A DNA stretch of 64,000 nt from Oceanobacillus jordanicus (lineage in GTDB: Bacteria > Bacillota > Bacilli > Bacillales > Amphibacillaceae): contig NZ_JAIFZM010000013.1 of the NCBI RefSeq assembly GCF_022095695.1, positions 36,022-100,021 of the forward strand, read 5' to 3'. The notes below the pieces were generated by a model, which had not been told where the DNA came from, made no database searches, and worked only from the letters and a program-made list of their open reading frames with translations. Position 1 is the stretch's first letter; each line of letters starts with the position of its first letter. Of this stretch, positions 1-8,532 are shown piece after piece. Position numbers and translations under genes: made by a program.

Positions 1-140
1 AACGAATAAAACAAATGATCGAATTAGAGTACCTCTGTCCACTTATTTCCCCTCCTGTCTTTACTCCATACTACGATTTCGCTTAGCAATTGGAACGGCA
101 AACTATTGGGTAAAAGAAAAATAGGGAGGATTTTTATTAC

Positions 141-169
141 TTGACAATACAAGTTTATCATTCTATACT
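141..169 (+). promoter_or_regulatory. SigA-type promoter of yceI
   Basis: TTGACA at 141-146 and TATACT at 164-169 are separated by 17 bp, a near-consensus vegetative promoter about 55 bp upstream of the yceI start. A GGAGGG ribosome binding site follows at about 211-216. Positions 1-140 hold no gene I can support. Confidence 0.8.
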
Positions 170-224
170 AAGTAACATAAAGTAACTTACGTATTAATAA
201 CTTACCTTTGGAGGGATTTTTAAG

Positions 225-761
225 ATGACAAGAACAGTATGGAATGTAGACGTAGTACACAGTGAAATTGGCTTCTCCGTAAAACACATGATGATTTCTA
301 AAGCAAAAGGAGTTTTCAAAGAGTTTGATGCTGTTATCGAAGCAGATGTTGAGGACCTTACAGATTCTAAAGTAGAAGTAACGATTGATGTTAATAGCAT
401 CGAAACACGTAATAAAGATCGTGACGATCATTTGCGCTCAGGTGATTTCTTCGATGTAGAAAATCATCCTAAAATTACATTTGTTGCAACAGATATTAAG
501 AAAAAATCTGACAGTGAATATGATGTTACTGGCGATTTAACAATTCGCGGAACTACAAAGCCTGTTACGGTTGATGTAGAATTCGAAGGACAAAGTAAAG
601 ACCCAATGAGCGGAAATATTGTTGCTGGATTCAGTGGGAAAACAAAAGTAAACCGTAAAGAGTTTGGACTTACATGGAATGCAGCTGTTGAAACAGGTGG
701 CGTTCTAATCGGTGAAGATGTTACAATCAATTTTGAAATTGAAGCACATAAAGCAGAATAA
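225..761 (+). CDS. yceI: YceI family protein
   Basis: A 178-residue protein of the YceI family, lipocalin-like beta-barrels that bind polyisoprenoid or other amphiphilic molecules. Family signatures are visible: an N-terminal DVVHSEIGFSVKHM segment, RDDHLRSGDFFD near residue 65, KVNRKEFGLTWN near residue 140 and a C-terminal GEDVTINFEIE strand. No signal peptide is present, so it should be cytoplasmic, unlike the periplasmic E. coli YceI. It has its own promoter and terminator and is monocistronic. Length is normal for the family. The physiological ligand in Firmicutes is not established. Confidence 0.92.
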   Translation: MTRTVWNVDVVHSEIGFSVKHMMISKAKGVFKEFDAVIEADVEDLTDSKVEVTIDVNSIETRNKDRDDHLRSGDFFDVENHPKITFVATDIKKKSDSEYDVTGDLTIRGTTKPVTVDVEFEGQSKDPMSGNIVAGFSGKTKVNRKEFGLTWNAAVETGGVLIGEDVTINFEIEAHKAE

Positions 762-774
762 TTTAACTTAGAAT

Positions 775-810
775 ACAGCAGGTTCCTATAAGGAAGCCTG
801 CTGTTTTGTT
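775..810. terminator. Rho-independent terminator after yceI
   Basis: ACAGCAGG and CCTGCTGT pair around an inner TTCC/GGAA stem, followed by TTTTG. It lies between convergent yceI and the VanW gene and may serve both. Confidence 0.8.
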
Positions 811-826
811 CTACTATAGTAGTTAT

Positions 827-1684
827 TTAGGAAGATTCACCCGTAAAATGGTCCACAGAGTCTGATGAAAGGATTCTAACAACCATTCTCCCGTCAGTAG
901 CATGTGCTCTGATTAATAATGGTTGATTATATCTGTTTTTAAATACAAAGTCCGGGCCCCACCAGCTTACGGTCGCATCTCTTCCATCAGGTACGTAGGG
1001 AACACTTCTACTATGGGCGTATCGCTCCAAGATTTGTATACCTTTCAAATCCACAGCATTAAAAAGGGTGGAGGAAACCTGGCAAATGCCTCCGCCAATA
1101 TCTTCAGCAAGCTCTCCTTTCACAATGACAGGAGCACGTTTATAACCTCTTTGTGCTGTTCTCTCCCCTACTACATCATTAAAAGAAAAAGATTCACCTG
1201 GAAAAACGACGTGACTATCAATTGCTGCCGTTGCTAATGCAATGTTATCCGCCCTCTCTTTATTCCCCTTTTTATAAAAAGTGGTATAGCTTCCCAGTTC
1301 TTTTGTCTGTATTTCTTTGAGCAATGATTGATCAACTTTGGGGTATACCGGCATAGTTGGGACCGTAATACGCTTCATATCTTGCTCATAATAAGCACTT
1401 CGAAATAATACTTGAAAGGCTTCTTTATCCAACATCCTGCCAGGTACCTCTGTAATGAGTTCATTATTCTCTGACCAATGGGCATTTTTCGGTTCAATGG
1501 CAACCTTCTTTTCTAATTCACTTATCAATGCCTGCAATTTAACTTCATCAATAAATGGCGTTTCTTGAAAGGGATAGAGTCCATATTGGCTGATTTCTAC
1601 CTTATCAAGTTTCACGCTACCTATAGCAAACACATTTGAAGCCATACAACTTAATAAAAATACAAGAAGTAAAAGAATACGCAT
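827..1684 (-). CDS. VanW family secreted protein
   Basis: About 285 residues with an N-terminal hydrophobic signal segment (MRILLLLVFLLSCMASNVFA) and a C-terminal VanW domain. The diagnostic stretch GGGICQVSSTLFNAV lies near residue 205 and is followed by HSRSVPYVPDGRDATVSWW. VanW proteins occur with glycopeptide resistance genes and as stand-alone exported proteins in spore-formers, and some carry peptidoglycan-binding domains. I chose ATG 1684 because AAGGAGG sits just upstream; a GTG at 1702 would place that ribosome binding site inside the coding region. No van resistance genes are nearby, so a general envelope role is more likely than vancomycin resistance. Confidence 0.88.
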   Translation of the reverse strand: MRILLLLVFLLSCMASNVFAIGSVKLDKVEISQYGLYPFQETPFIDEVKLQALISELEKKVAIEPKNAHWSENNELITEVPGRMLDKEAFQVLFRSAYYEQDMKRITVPTMPVYPKVDQSLLKEIQTKELGSYTTFYKKGNKERADNIALATAAIDSHVVFPGESFSFNDVVGERTAQRGYKRAPVIVKGELAEDIGGGICQVSSTLFNAVDLKGIQILERYAHSRSVPYVPDGRDATVSWWGPDFVFKNRYNQPLLIRAHATDGRMVVRILSSDSVDHFTGESS

Positions 1685-1739
1685 ATCGCCAACCTCCTTC
1701 ACTTAGTATGAGGAAAGAGGTTGTAATACATTCCTTTAT

Positions 1740-1991
1740 TTAAAAAAGGTAAATAAAAAAAGCGAGCAGTGCAAGCGTAATCGTTATCGTGTAGATCCAG
1801 ATTTGGGTACGTACATTTGATTTCAAAGAGGTAGATTCATATTCTAAAGAACGGGACAATTGGTCTTCAATCGTGTCCCCTTCTTCTTCATACTTTTTCA
1901 TTTTTCGCTCCTCTTGCTTTAGTGCAAAGAACGTTCCCAATATTGCAAGTATAAACAGGAAAATTAAAAATACAATTAAGCCGTTATGCAC
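1740..1991 (-). CDS. small membrane protein, two TM segments
   Basis: About 83 residues. An N-terminal membrane segment (LIVFLIFLFILAILGTFFAL) is followed by a charged linker (KQEERKMKKYEEEGDTIEDQ) and a C-terminal membrane segment (IYTITITLALLAFFIYLF). I favour GTG 1991 because a GGAGGG ribosome binding site lies just upstream; an ATG at 2006 would include it. I recognise no family. It lies between the VanW gene and a terminator that isolates it from the ndh side. Confidence 0.6.
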   Translation of the reverse strand: MHNGLIVFLIFLFILAILGTFFALKQEERKMKKYEEEGDTIEDQLSRSLEYESTSLKSNVRTQIWIYTITITLALLAFFIYLF

Positions 1992-2009
1992 CTGACTTCC
2001 CTCCATAGT

Positions 2010-2037
2010 AAAAAGCCACCCAGCTAAACTGGATGGC
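2010..2037 (-). terminator. Rho-independent terminator
   Basis: On the minus strand a GCCATCCAG / CTGGGTGGC stem (one G-U pair) with a 5-nt loop is followed by TTTTT. It closes the transcript that carries the 33-residue ORF and perhaps ndh. Confidence 0.75.
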
Positions 2038-2044
2038 CTTGTAT

Positions 2045-2146
2045 TTATCTAAAATCCCTTGAATCTTCCATGTAGTCACTGAGTAATCTAAACCCTACCA
2101 ACGAAGCAAGTACAAGTAAAAACCCACATAATGTTTTATTCTTCAT
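2045..2146 (-). CDS. 33-residue hydrophobic peptide
   Basis: A short ORF starting MKNKTLCGFLLVLASLVG and ending YMEDSRDFR. It has a GAGGAGG ribosome binding site 10 nt upstream and a terminator just after its stop. The N-terminal half is one hydrophobic segment with a basic start, so it would be a tiny single-pass membrane or leader-like peptide. It follows ndh in the same direction. The strong ribosome binding site and tight framing are the only support; I recognise no family. Confidence 0.45.
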   Translation of the reverse strand: MKNKTLCGFLLVLASLVGFRLLSDYMEDSRDFR

Positions 2147-2198
2147 TCATTACTACCTCCTCGTAATTATCTCGTTCAATTATGACTATTTTTTTAAT

Positions 2199-3413
2199 TT
2201 AGAATGGACGGAACTTACCTTTTTTAAGAACCAGCTTCGCTCCACCAAGTAAGAATAGGGAACGGTTATCTACAACTTTCTTCATAGCTGCAGCTGATTT
2301 ACCAGAAAGCTTATATCCTGACATAACATTACCAATACCATCAGAATGTCCAAGTGAAGCTACAGTACCTTTATCACTAAATACAAACTCCTCTACTGGC
2401 TGATTTGTGATTAGTGCTTTTAGATTTGCTGCAACAACGTCTGCTTCCTGCATTGCCAATTGGGCAGTTGATGGATAAGGACGATCTGCTTCTTTGTTCC
2501 ATACCCATGAGCAGTCTCCAATAACAAACATGTCCTCTACGCCTTCTGGACGAAGATCACTATTCACGTTAACTTTTCCTTTTACTAGTTCAAAACCAGA
2601 TTCACCAAGAACAGAGCTAGCTTTTACGCCACCAGTCCAAACGATTGTTCCAGCTTTGATTAATTCTTTGTCATCACCAACAATGAATCCTTCAGATGTA
2701 GCTTCAGAAATTGCGGCACCGATTTTAAGCTCAACTCCACGATCTTCTAAAGATTTTTTAGCATAATCAACTAGTTCTTTATCGAACATTGGAAGAATAG
2801 AAGGTGCTGCCTCTACGTTAATAATACGGACCTTACTACGGTCAATGTCGTATTTTTTGCATAGCTCTGGTACTTTTTGAGCTAGTTCACCAACAAACTC
2901 AATTCCAGTGAAGCCTGCTCCACCAACAAGAATGTTTAAGCTTTCTTCACTTACATTCTCTTCATTATTATATTTGGCGAATTGATATTCAATGTGCTCA
3001 CTAATTAGACGGCTTGAATCGATGTCTTCAATAGCGAAAGCATGCTCAGCCATCCCTTTAATTCCAAAATCATTGGATTCAAACCCTAGAGCAACGACTA
3101 GATAATCGTATTCAATTTCGCTGTTTTCTAGAACAACGCGCTTTTCATCTTTGTTAATTTTAACTACAGAATCGTATACGAGTCTAACGCGATTTGGGCT
3201 CACCACATCGCTGATCATCACACGCGCCTGATTCGGGTTAATTGTTCCCGCAGCTACTTCATGCAGCCAAGTTGTTTCATAGTGGTAGTTATGTTTGTTT
3301 ACCAGTACGATCTCTGCCTGTTCTGCTGTTAATTGTTTTGTTAGTCGTTTTGCTGTAGTAAGACCTGCGTAACCAGCTCCTAGTACAACTATTTTTGGAA
3401 TGCTTGTACTCAT
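2199..3413 (-). CDS. ndh: type II NADH dehydrogenase (NDH-2)
   Basis: A 404-residue FAD-dependent oxidoreductase that passes electrons from NADH to menaquinone without pumping protons, at the inner face of the membrane. The N-terminal FAD fold PKIVVLGAGYAGLTTAKRL and the second dinucleotide fold ILVGGAGFTGIEFVGEL near residue 165 are intact, as is the FAD motif GDCSWVW near residue 305. It resembles B. subtilis YumB/YjlD. ATG 3413 is preferred because AAAGGTGG lies 8 nt upstream; a longer in-frame start at 3452 has no such site. The gene stands alone. Confidence 0.9.
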   Translation of the reverse strand: MSTSIPKIVVLGAGYAGLTTAKRLTKQLTAEQAEIVLVNKHNYHYETTWLHEVAAGTINPNQARVMISDVVSPNRVRLVYDSVVKINKDEKRVVLENSEIEYDYLVVALGFESNDFGIKGMAEHAFAIEDIDSSRLISEHIEYQFAKYNNEENVSEESLNILVGGAGFTGIEFVGELAQKVPELCKKYDIDRSKVRIINVEAAPSILPMFDKELVDYAKKSLEDRGVELKIGAAISEATSEGFIVGDDKELIKAGTIVWTGGVKASSVLGESGFELVKGKVNVNSDLRPEGVEDMFVIGDCSWVWNKEADRPYPSTAQLAMQEADVVAANLKALITNQPVEEFVFSDKGTVASLGHSDGIGNVMSGYKLSGKSAAAMKKVVDNRSLFLLGGAKLVLKKGKFRPF

Positions 3414-3631
3414 TAAAACTTCCACCTTTCTTGAATATACTCTATAATACAAAAGTTAAAGCGTTCAGAATAATAGATAATATACTTGAATCCTATTCAA
3501 GCTCGCTAAAAACTTTTTTTATAATACCTTTATAATAGCAAAGATTTATTAAATAGGCTAATAATCAGTTGTATCTATTAGATAACAAAACGTTTTAATA
3601 AGGGTTTATATTAAATCTATTAGCCCTTAAA

Positions 3632-4414
3632 TTACTGATTTTCTTTAGCTTTATTGTCTTGTTGAGAATTTGCTTTTTCACCTGGTTTTTCCTCTTTAGG
3701 TTCATCATCTTCCTTATCAGAACCTTCCTCTTTTTCGTCATCTGTTGCAGGAGGGTTTTTCACTGGATCATCCTTGTTATCAGAATCTGTTGGCTTCGTA
3801 TCTTCAACAGGTTTTTCTTCTTTTTCGTCTTCCTCTACTGATTCACTAGGAGATTCCCCTTCTCCCCCTTTATCTTGCTCTGTTTCTTGATCAGTGCCAC
3901 TATTTGTATTGCCACTATCACTTGATGATTTTTCAGTCTTTTTATCAGTAGTGTTTTCATTTTTGTTACTCTTGTTTCCTTGATTTGTAGAGGAAGATTT
4001 CTGGTTATGTGTAGACACATTTGGGTAAGTAGAAACTGTAGTGCTAGCTTCTGCGTCATCTTCTTCTATAGAAAGTTCTTCCGATTCATCGTCAACCTGT
4101 TCATCCTCTGTCTTTTCTGCCAACAAGCTTGCTTCTTTCATTGCCTCGACAAACAGGGAACTTTTTTGACGCATTAGCTCCCCTGCAGCCGTGGTTTTTT
4201 CTACTGCCGGTTCATCAAATTCATCATTTTCTACGGGGGTAATGATAAGGGCTTCTTCCGCGCCCTTCTCCTCTTCTTTGTCAACTTCTTCGACCTTTTC
4301 TTCTTTACCATATTTATCTTGATTTAGCTCAGATTGGTAAATTCCAGTTATCACAACAGCTACAAATGCTGTTAAGGTGAGCAAATTAATGACAAGTAAT
4401 TTTTTATTTTTCAC
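3632..4414 (-). CDS. acidic low-complexity membrane-anchored protein
   Basis: A 260-residue protein starting from GTG with GGGAG upstream. Residues about 4-25 form one membrane or signal segment (LLVINLLTLTAFVAVVITGI). The rest is very rich in Glu, Asp, Lys, Ser and Thr and looks unstructured, with repeated short runs such as EEKPGE and DDEKEE. The topology suggests an exported, membrane-tethered flexible domain. Acidic exported tails are common in halophilic Firmicutes, but no function can be read from the sequence. No LPXTG motif or lipobox is present. Confidence 0.6.
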   Translation of the reverse strand: MKNKKLLVINLLTLTAFVAVVITGIYQSELNQDKYGKEEKVEEVDKEEEKGAEEALIITPVENDEFDEPAVEKTTAAGELMRQKSSLFVEAMKEASLLAEKTEDEQVDDESEELSIEEDDAEASTTVSTYPNVSTHNQKSSSTNQGNKSNKNENTTDKKTEKSSSDSGNTNSGTDQETEQDKGGEGESPSESVEEDEKEEKPVEDTKPTDSDNKDDPVKNPPATDDEKEEGSDKEDDEPKEEKPGEKANSQQDNKAKENQ

Positions 4415-4641
4415 AACACCGCTCCCTCACTATATGTATAAAGATGTCAAATTAACACGAACGCTAGTATCTCTTATTATTGTAAGCATATTTGCCTATT
4501 ATTTACAATGGTTTATACTAATAAAGTGGAAGAATTTTCTGTTTCATACCATTCTTTTATTTTGTTGGGCAATAAAAATATACTACCCCACTTTTAGTAG
4601 TGTTGCGTACTATTTATCAGTTTCGATAATAGAGAAAAGGA

Positions 4642-4669
4642 TTGACAGCTAACTATTTATGCGTAATAA
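4642..4669 (+). promoter_or_regulatory. promoter of the pyrimidine-regulated leader
   Basis: TTGACA at 4642-4647 and TAATAA at 4664-4669, with a 16-bp spacer, lie just upstream of the PyrR-binding leader. Positions 4415-4640 upstream hold nothing I can support. Confidence 0.65.
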
Positions 4670-4689
4670 TAAATAGAATAAATTTTACG

Positions 4690-4834
4690 GTTACCTTTAA
4701 TCCAGTCCTGTGAGGCTGGCAAGGTGGAACAGATTAGGTCTGTTAAAAGGATGACCTTTGGGAACAGTTACCCAGTGGCTCTATTCTTTCGATGCAAACA
4801 CCTTGCCCATCTTAAGGCAAGGTGTTTTTTTCTT
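4690..4834 (+). promoter_or_regulatory. PyrR-dependent transcription attenuator
   Basis: The leader contains AATCCAGTCCTGTGAGGCTG at 4699-4718, the conserved PyrR-binding loop of Bacillaceae pyr leaders. After an alternative-pairing segment comes a strong terminator: AACACCTTGCC at 4797-4807 pairs with GGCAAGGTGTT and is followed by a run of T. By analogy with B. subtilis, UMP-bound PyrR stabilises the anti-antiterminator and promotes termination. The uracil permease downstream is thus read mainly when pyrimidines are low. Confidence 0.88.
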
Positions 4835-4873
4835 GGTTCCAAGGTAACCCGTTAATTCAAGGGGGAAATAAAG

Positions 4874-6160
4874 ATGGCAACATATCGTGAAATTAAGGTG
4901 GATGAACGCCTACCAATACTAAAGAGCTTACCGCTTAGTTTTCAGCACTTATTTGCAATGTTTGGGTCCACCGTACTGGTTCCTGTTCTGTTTGGAATAA
5001 ATCCTGCTACCATTTTGTTAATGAACGGAATTGGTACATTAATTTACTTATTTATAACAAAAGGAAAAATTCCAGCCTATCTGGGATCGAGCTTTGCCTT
5101 CCTTTCACCTGTAGCAGTGGTATTAGGTAATTATGCTGGAGGTGAGGGATATAGCTACGTTCTTGGTGGTTTTCTGGCAGTAGGGATTGTATTAACCCTT
5201 GTTGCCTTTATAGTGAAAATGGTCGGTACAAGTTGGATTGACGTTATTTTCCCACCAGCTGCAATGGGGGCAATCGTAGCAGTTATCGGACTTGAGCTTG
5301 TACCAACAGCTGCCGAGATGGCAGGTTGGATTGCCCCAGCCGATGCAGGAACTAACTGGGTGATGGATACGGATGTAGCAATTGTTGCGTTATTAACCCT
5401 TGCAATTACAATTGTTTGCTGGGTTACCTTGCGGGGGTTTTTAAAAATCATACCTATCTTAATTGGAATTATTGCTGGTTATATTATTGCTTATTTCTTC
5501 GGGTTAGTAGATTTTACACCTGTGAAGGAAGCGGCTTGGATTTCTCTACCTGAATTTTATCAAATGAAATTTGACTGGTCTGCAATCGTCGTGATCCTCC
5601 CAGCAGCGCTAGTTCTTATTCCAGAGCATATTGGACACTTATTTGTAACTGGGAACATAGTGAAAAAGGATCTTGCAAAAGACCCTGGTCTTGACCGCTC
5701 ATTAGCCGGAAATGGTATTTCTACAATAATTTCCAGCCTTTTTGGGTCTACACCGAATACGACCTATGGAGAAAATATTGGAGTACTTGCGATAACACGT
5801 GTTTATTCAACTTGGATCATTGGTATAGCAGCCGTTATTGCAGTGGTTCTTTCTTTTATCGGGAAGCTGGCAGCTCTTATATCTTCTATCCCTGCGGCTG
5901 TAATGGGAGGAATCTCACTCCTATTATTTGGTATTATAGCAGCAAGCGGAATCCGGATGCTTGTCGAAGCAAAAGTAGATTACAACCGTTCCACCAACTT
6001 AATCCTTACATGTGTTGTGCTTGTCATTGGAATTAGTGGTGTTACCATCCAAATTGGCGAAGTTGCTTTAAAAGGGATGGGACTGGCAACTATCGTAGCA
6101 ATAGTCTTAGGAATATTCTTCAAATTGCTAGATACTTTTAAACTGTCAAATGAAGAATAA
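4874..6160 (+). CDS. pyrP: uracil permease
   Basis: A 428-residue nucleobase:cation symporter-2 family membrane protein importing uracil with a cation. Family landmarks are the N-terminal FQHLFAMFGSTVLVP, KGKIPAYLGSSFAF near residue 63, the substrate/cation segment LIPEHIGHLFVTGNIV near residue 250, and PNTTYGENIGVLAITRV near residue 295. About 12-14 hydrophobic helices are visible. The AAGGGGGAAAT ribosome binding site precedes ATG 4874. The PyrR leader supports uracil rather than xanthine as substrate. It is a single-gene unit, not part of a pyr biosynthesis operon here. Confidence 0.93.
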   Translation: MATYREIKVDERLPILKSLPLSFQHLFAMFGSTVLVPVLFGINPATILLMNGIGTLIYLFITKGKIPAYLGSSFAFLSPVAVVLGNYAGGEGYSYVLGGFLAVGIVLTLVAFIVKMVGTSWIDVIFPPAAMGAIVAVIGLELVPTAAEMAGWIAPADAGTNWVMDTDVAIVALLTLAITIVCWVTLRGFLKIIPILIGIIAGYIIAYFFGLVDFTPVKEAAWISLPEFYQMKFDWSAIVVILPAALVLIPEHIGHLFVTGNIVKKDLAKDPGLDRSLAGNGISTIISSLFGSTPNTTYGENIGVLAITRVYSTWIIGIAAVIAVVLSFIGKLAALISSIPAAVMGGISLLLFGIIAASGIRMLVEAKVDYNRSTNLILTCVVLVIGISGVTIQIGEVALKGMGLATIVAIVLGIFFKLLDTFKLSNEE

Positions 6161-6180
6161 TAGATAAAGCAGTACAAAGT

Positions 6181-6212
6181 GGCTGGGACATAACGTCCCA
6201 GCCCTTTTTAGT
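6181..6212. terminator. bidirectional terminator between pyrP and topB
   Basis: A perfect GGCTGGGAC / GTCCCAGCC stem with a 5-nt loop, then CTTTTTAG. It separates convergent pyrP and topB. Confidence 0.85.
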
Positions 6213-6237
6213 TTCTTGGATCTGACGTATAAGTGGC

Positions 6238-8388
6238 TTATTTAAAGTCCATTTTCCAGCTGTAATAGCCTTTTTCAGCATTTTTCTCATAGGTTAAATA
6301 GGCGTTGAATTTCTTTCCTTTTTTACTAGTGAGTCCTTTTACAAAAGCCTGCTTCTTAGTCAACAGATTTTTCACTAATGTTTTCGTAGGTTTCTTTCGC
6401 ATTGCAGCTAAATACTTGTCATTTTTCCAAATGATAAAATTGCAGCCTTTTTTCCACTTACTACAGGCAAAACCCATATAAACTTCCGTGACAGTTTCTC
6501 CACATTCCGGGCATTTCCCTAGTGGTTCATTGGAAATTTTGGCAGGAGTGATTTCATTAATAATCTCACTTTCATCCGCCTTTATCTGATTAACAGAGCT
6601 TGTAGTAAACTGTGAAATTACTTCAAGAAATTCTTGCTTACTCCCATCCCCTTTTTGAATATCTGCCAGTGACTTTTCCAGGCGACCTGTAAACTCTAAG
6701 TCAAACAGTTGCTTTACTGGGAACGTTTCTACAAGGGTCTTTCCTAGCTTTGTACAAGTAAGGTTTTTCTGTTGTGCAGTTATATATCCTACATCTTTCA
6801 GTTTTTTAATAGTTTCAGCCCGTGTGGCTGCTGTACCAATACTAAAACCCCCTAAGACTGCCTCCACATCTGCTTCGCCATCAGACTCTTCCTTTAAGTG
6901 CTTGCCACATGTCTCCATCACTCGTAGCAATGTCCGCTCTGTATGCTGTTTTGGTGGCTTCGTTACATGCTTAGTGACTTCCGATTTAATCACTGAAACG
7001 GAAGCTCCCTGCTCGACCGGAGGCAATAAAGTGTCCTTGGAAGCTATCTTTTCAACCTTTTTCCAGCCTTCAATCAGCTGTACTTTTCCTTTTGTATGAA
7101 ACATGCCTTCTACGTCAGCAACAGTCGTTACCAGCTTCGTCTCTTCATACACAGCAATTGGCATGAACTGCATGATAAAGCGGTTTTTTATTGCCATATA
7201 AACAACCCGCTCATCTGCGGTCAGCCTTTTAGGAAGCAGGTATGTAGGTGTGATAGCACTATGACTTTCCACCTTTGCGTTATTAAATACACGCTTTGTC
7301 TTTTGGAACTTTACCTCATCCTTATAAGGAAGATCTTGTATATGATTATCCAATACTTTTTTCATTTTTCCTGTAAGGCTTTCTTCTAAGGCAATACTGG
7401 AGGTTCGTGGATACGTAATATACTTTTTCTCATACAACGATTGCGCTACCTTTAGAACCTTATCCGATGTCCATCCATTAAACTTATTGGTGATGTACCC
7501 TTGCAAGCTTGATAGATTAAATAAAAAAGGAGGGAATTCCTTTTTCTTTTCCACTTGCTTATCTGTTACATTTCCTTCTTTTCCTTCTAAAACACGTTGG
7601 AATTCATCGAGTGCACTTCGTTCCTTAAACTTCTCCTGTTTTCCTTTTTTATATGTTCCTGTGTATTCTTTTCCGTCTTTTGTATAGAATGTCGCATGCA
7701 GCCTAAAGTAATCTTCCGCAACAAAGGATTCTATTTCTTTATCACGGTCGTAAATAATTTTTAAAGTAGGCAAAAGAACTCGTCCTATATTAAGGGCCTT
7801 CCCTTTCCCTTTTTGATACTTTAATGTTGCCACAGAAGTGAGATTAATTCCGATCATCCAGTCTGCCCATTGTCTACTAATCCCTGCATCTCTTAATGGT
7901 TTCATCACATCATTTTGCTTCACTTCTTTTAATCCCTTAATAACTTCTGCAGGTGTCCACTCGTTTAAAAGCAGACGGTAAACGGTTTTATTCGGTTTAC
8001 TACCTCTATAAATAATACTGTCACCAATCAATTGACCTTCCCGATCATAATCACAGGCCGAAATTATGGCTTCAACATCGTTTCGTTTCATCAGTTTATG
8101 TATAGTTTTGAGCTGTTTAGCAGCACCTCCGTCTGTCTGGCTCCTATTACGAGGGTTGCTTTTCACTTTGTACTTTAATTGAGGAGGAATAAAGGGGAAG
8201 TTGTCCATTTTCCAACGAGCCATTTTGCTATCATAATCTTTCGCATCGTAGAGCTCTACTAAATGGCCGAACGCCCAGGTAATGATGTAGTCAGCACCTT
8301 CAAAGTAACCATCTTTCTTTGTTTTCACTTTAAGCGCATCTGCTATGTTTTTTGCAACAGATGGTTTTTCAGTAAGTATTAACTTCAA
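6238..8388 (-). CDS. topB: DNA topoisomerase III
   Basis: A 716-residue type IA topoisomerase that decatenates DNA by single-strand passage. The TOPRIM domain starts at LILTEKPSVAKNIADAL and carries the acidic triad in CDYDREGQLIG near residue 114. The active-site tyrosine is in KKYITYPRTSS near residue 320. A C-terminal zinc-ribbon-like segment (CPECGETVTEVYMGFAC) is present. The start is TTG 8388 with AAAGGTGAT 6 nt upstream. Length and domain order match B. subtilis TopB. It is monocistronic and convergent with pyrP. Confidence 0.93.
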   Translation of the reverse strand: MKLILTEKPSVAKNIADALKVKTKKDGYFEGADYIITWAFGHLVELYDAKDYDSKMARWKMDNFPFIPPQLKYKVKSNPRNRSQTDGGAAKQLKTIHKLMKRNDVEAIISACDYDREGQLIGDSIIYRGSKPNKTVYRLLLNEWTPAEVIKGLKEVKQNDVMKPLRDAGISRQWADWMIGINLTSVATLKYQKGKGKALNIGRVLLPTLKIIYDRDKEIESFVAEDYFRLHATFYTKDGKEYTGTYKKGKQEKFKERSALDEFQRVLEGKEGNVTDKQVEKKKEFPPFLFNLSSLQGYITNKFNGWTSDKVLKVAQSLYEKKYITYPRTSSIALEESLTGKMKKVLDNHIQDLPYKDEVKFQKTKRVFNNAKVESHSAITPTYLLPKRLTADERVVYMAIKNRFIMQFMPIAVYEETKLVTTVADVEGMFHTKGKVQLIEGWKKVEKIASKDTLLPPVEQGASVSVIKSEVTKHVTKPPKQHTERTLLRVMETCGKHLKEESDGEADVEAVLGGFSIGTAATRAETIKKLKDVGYITAQQKNLTCTKLGKTLVETFPVKQLFDLEFTGRLEKSLADIQKGDGSKQEFLEVISQFTTSSVNQIKADESEIINEITPAKISNEPLGKCPECGETVTEVYMGFACSKWKKGCNFIIWKNDKYLAAMRKKPTKTLVKNLLTKKQAFVKGLTSKKGKKFNAYLTYEKNAEKGYYSWKMDFK

Positions 8389-8487
8389 AATAAATCACCT
8401 TTTTTCATTTATTGGGATGGTAATCAGGAGAGTGTGAGTGGGGATTAGCCTATTATACTACATATCTACTATTAAGAAAAACAAAGA

Positions 8488-8519
8488 AAAAAAGCAACTT
8501 TACGAGAAAGCTGCTTTTT
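8488..8519 (-). terminator. terminator of the gltS-nhaP unit
   Basis: On the minus strand AAAAAGCAGCTTT and AAAGTTGCTTTTT pair around a 4-nt loop (one G-U) and end in a T run, 14 nt past the antiporter stop codon. Confidence 0.75.
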
Positions 8520-8532
8520 AGAACTTCTGATT

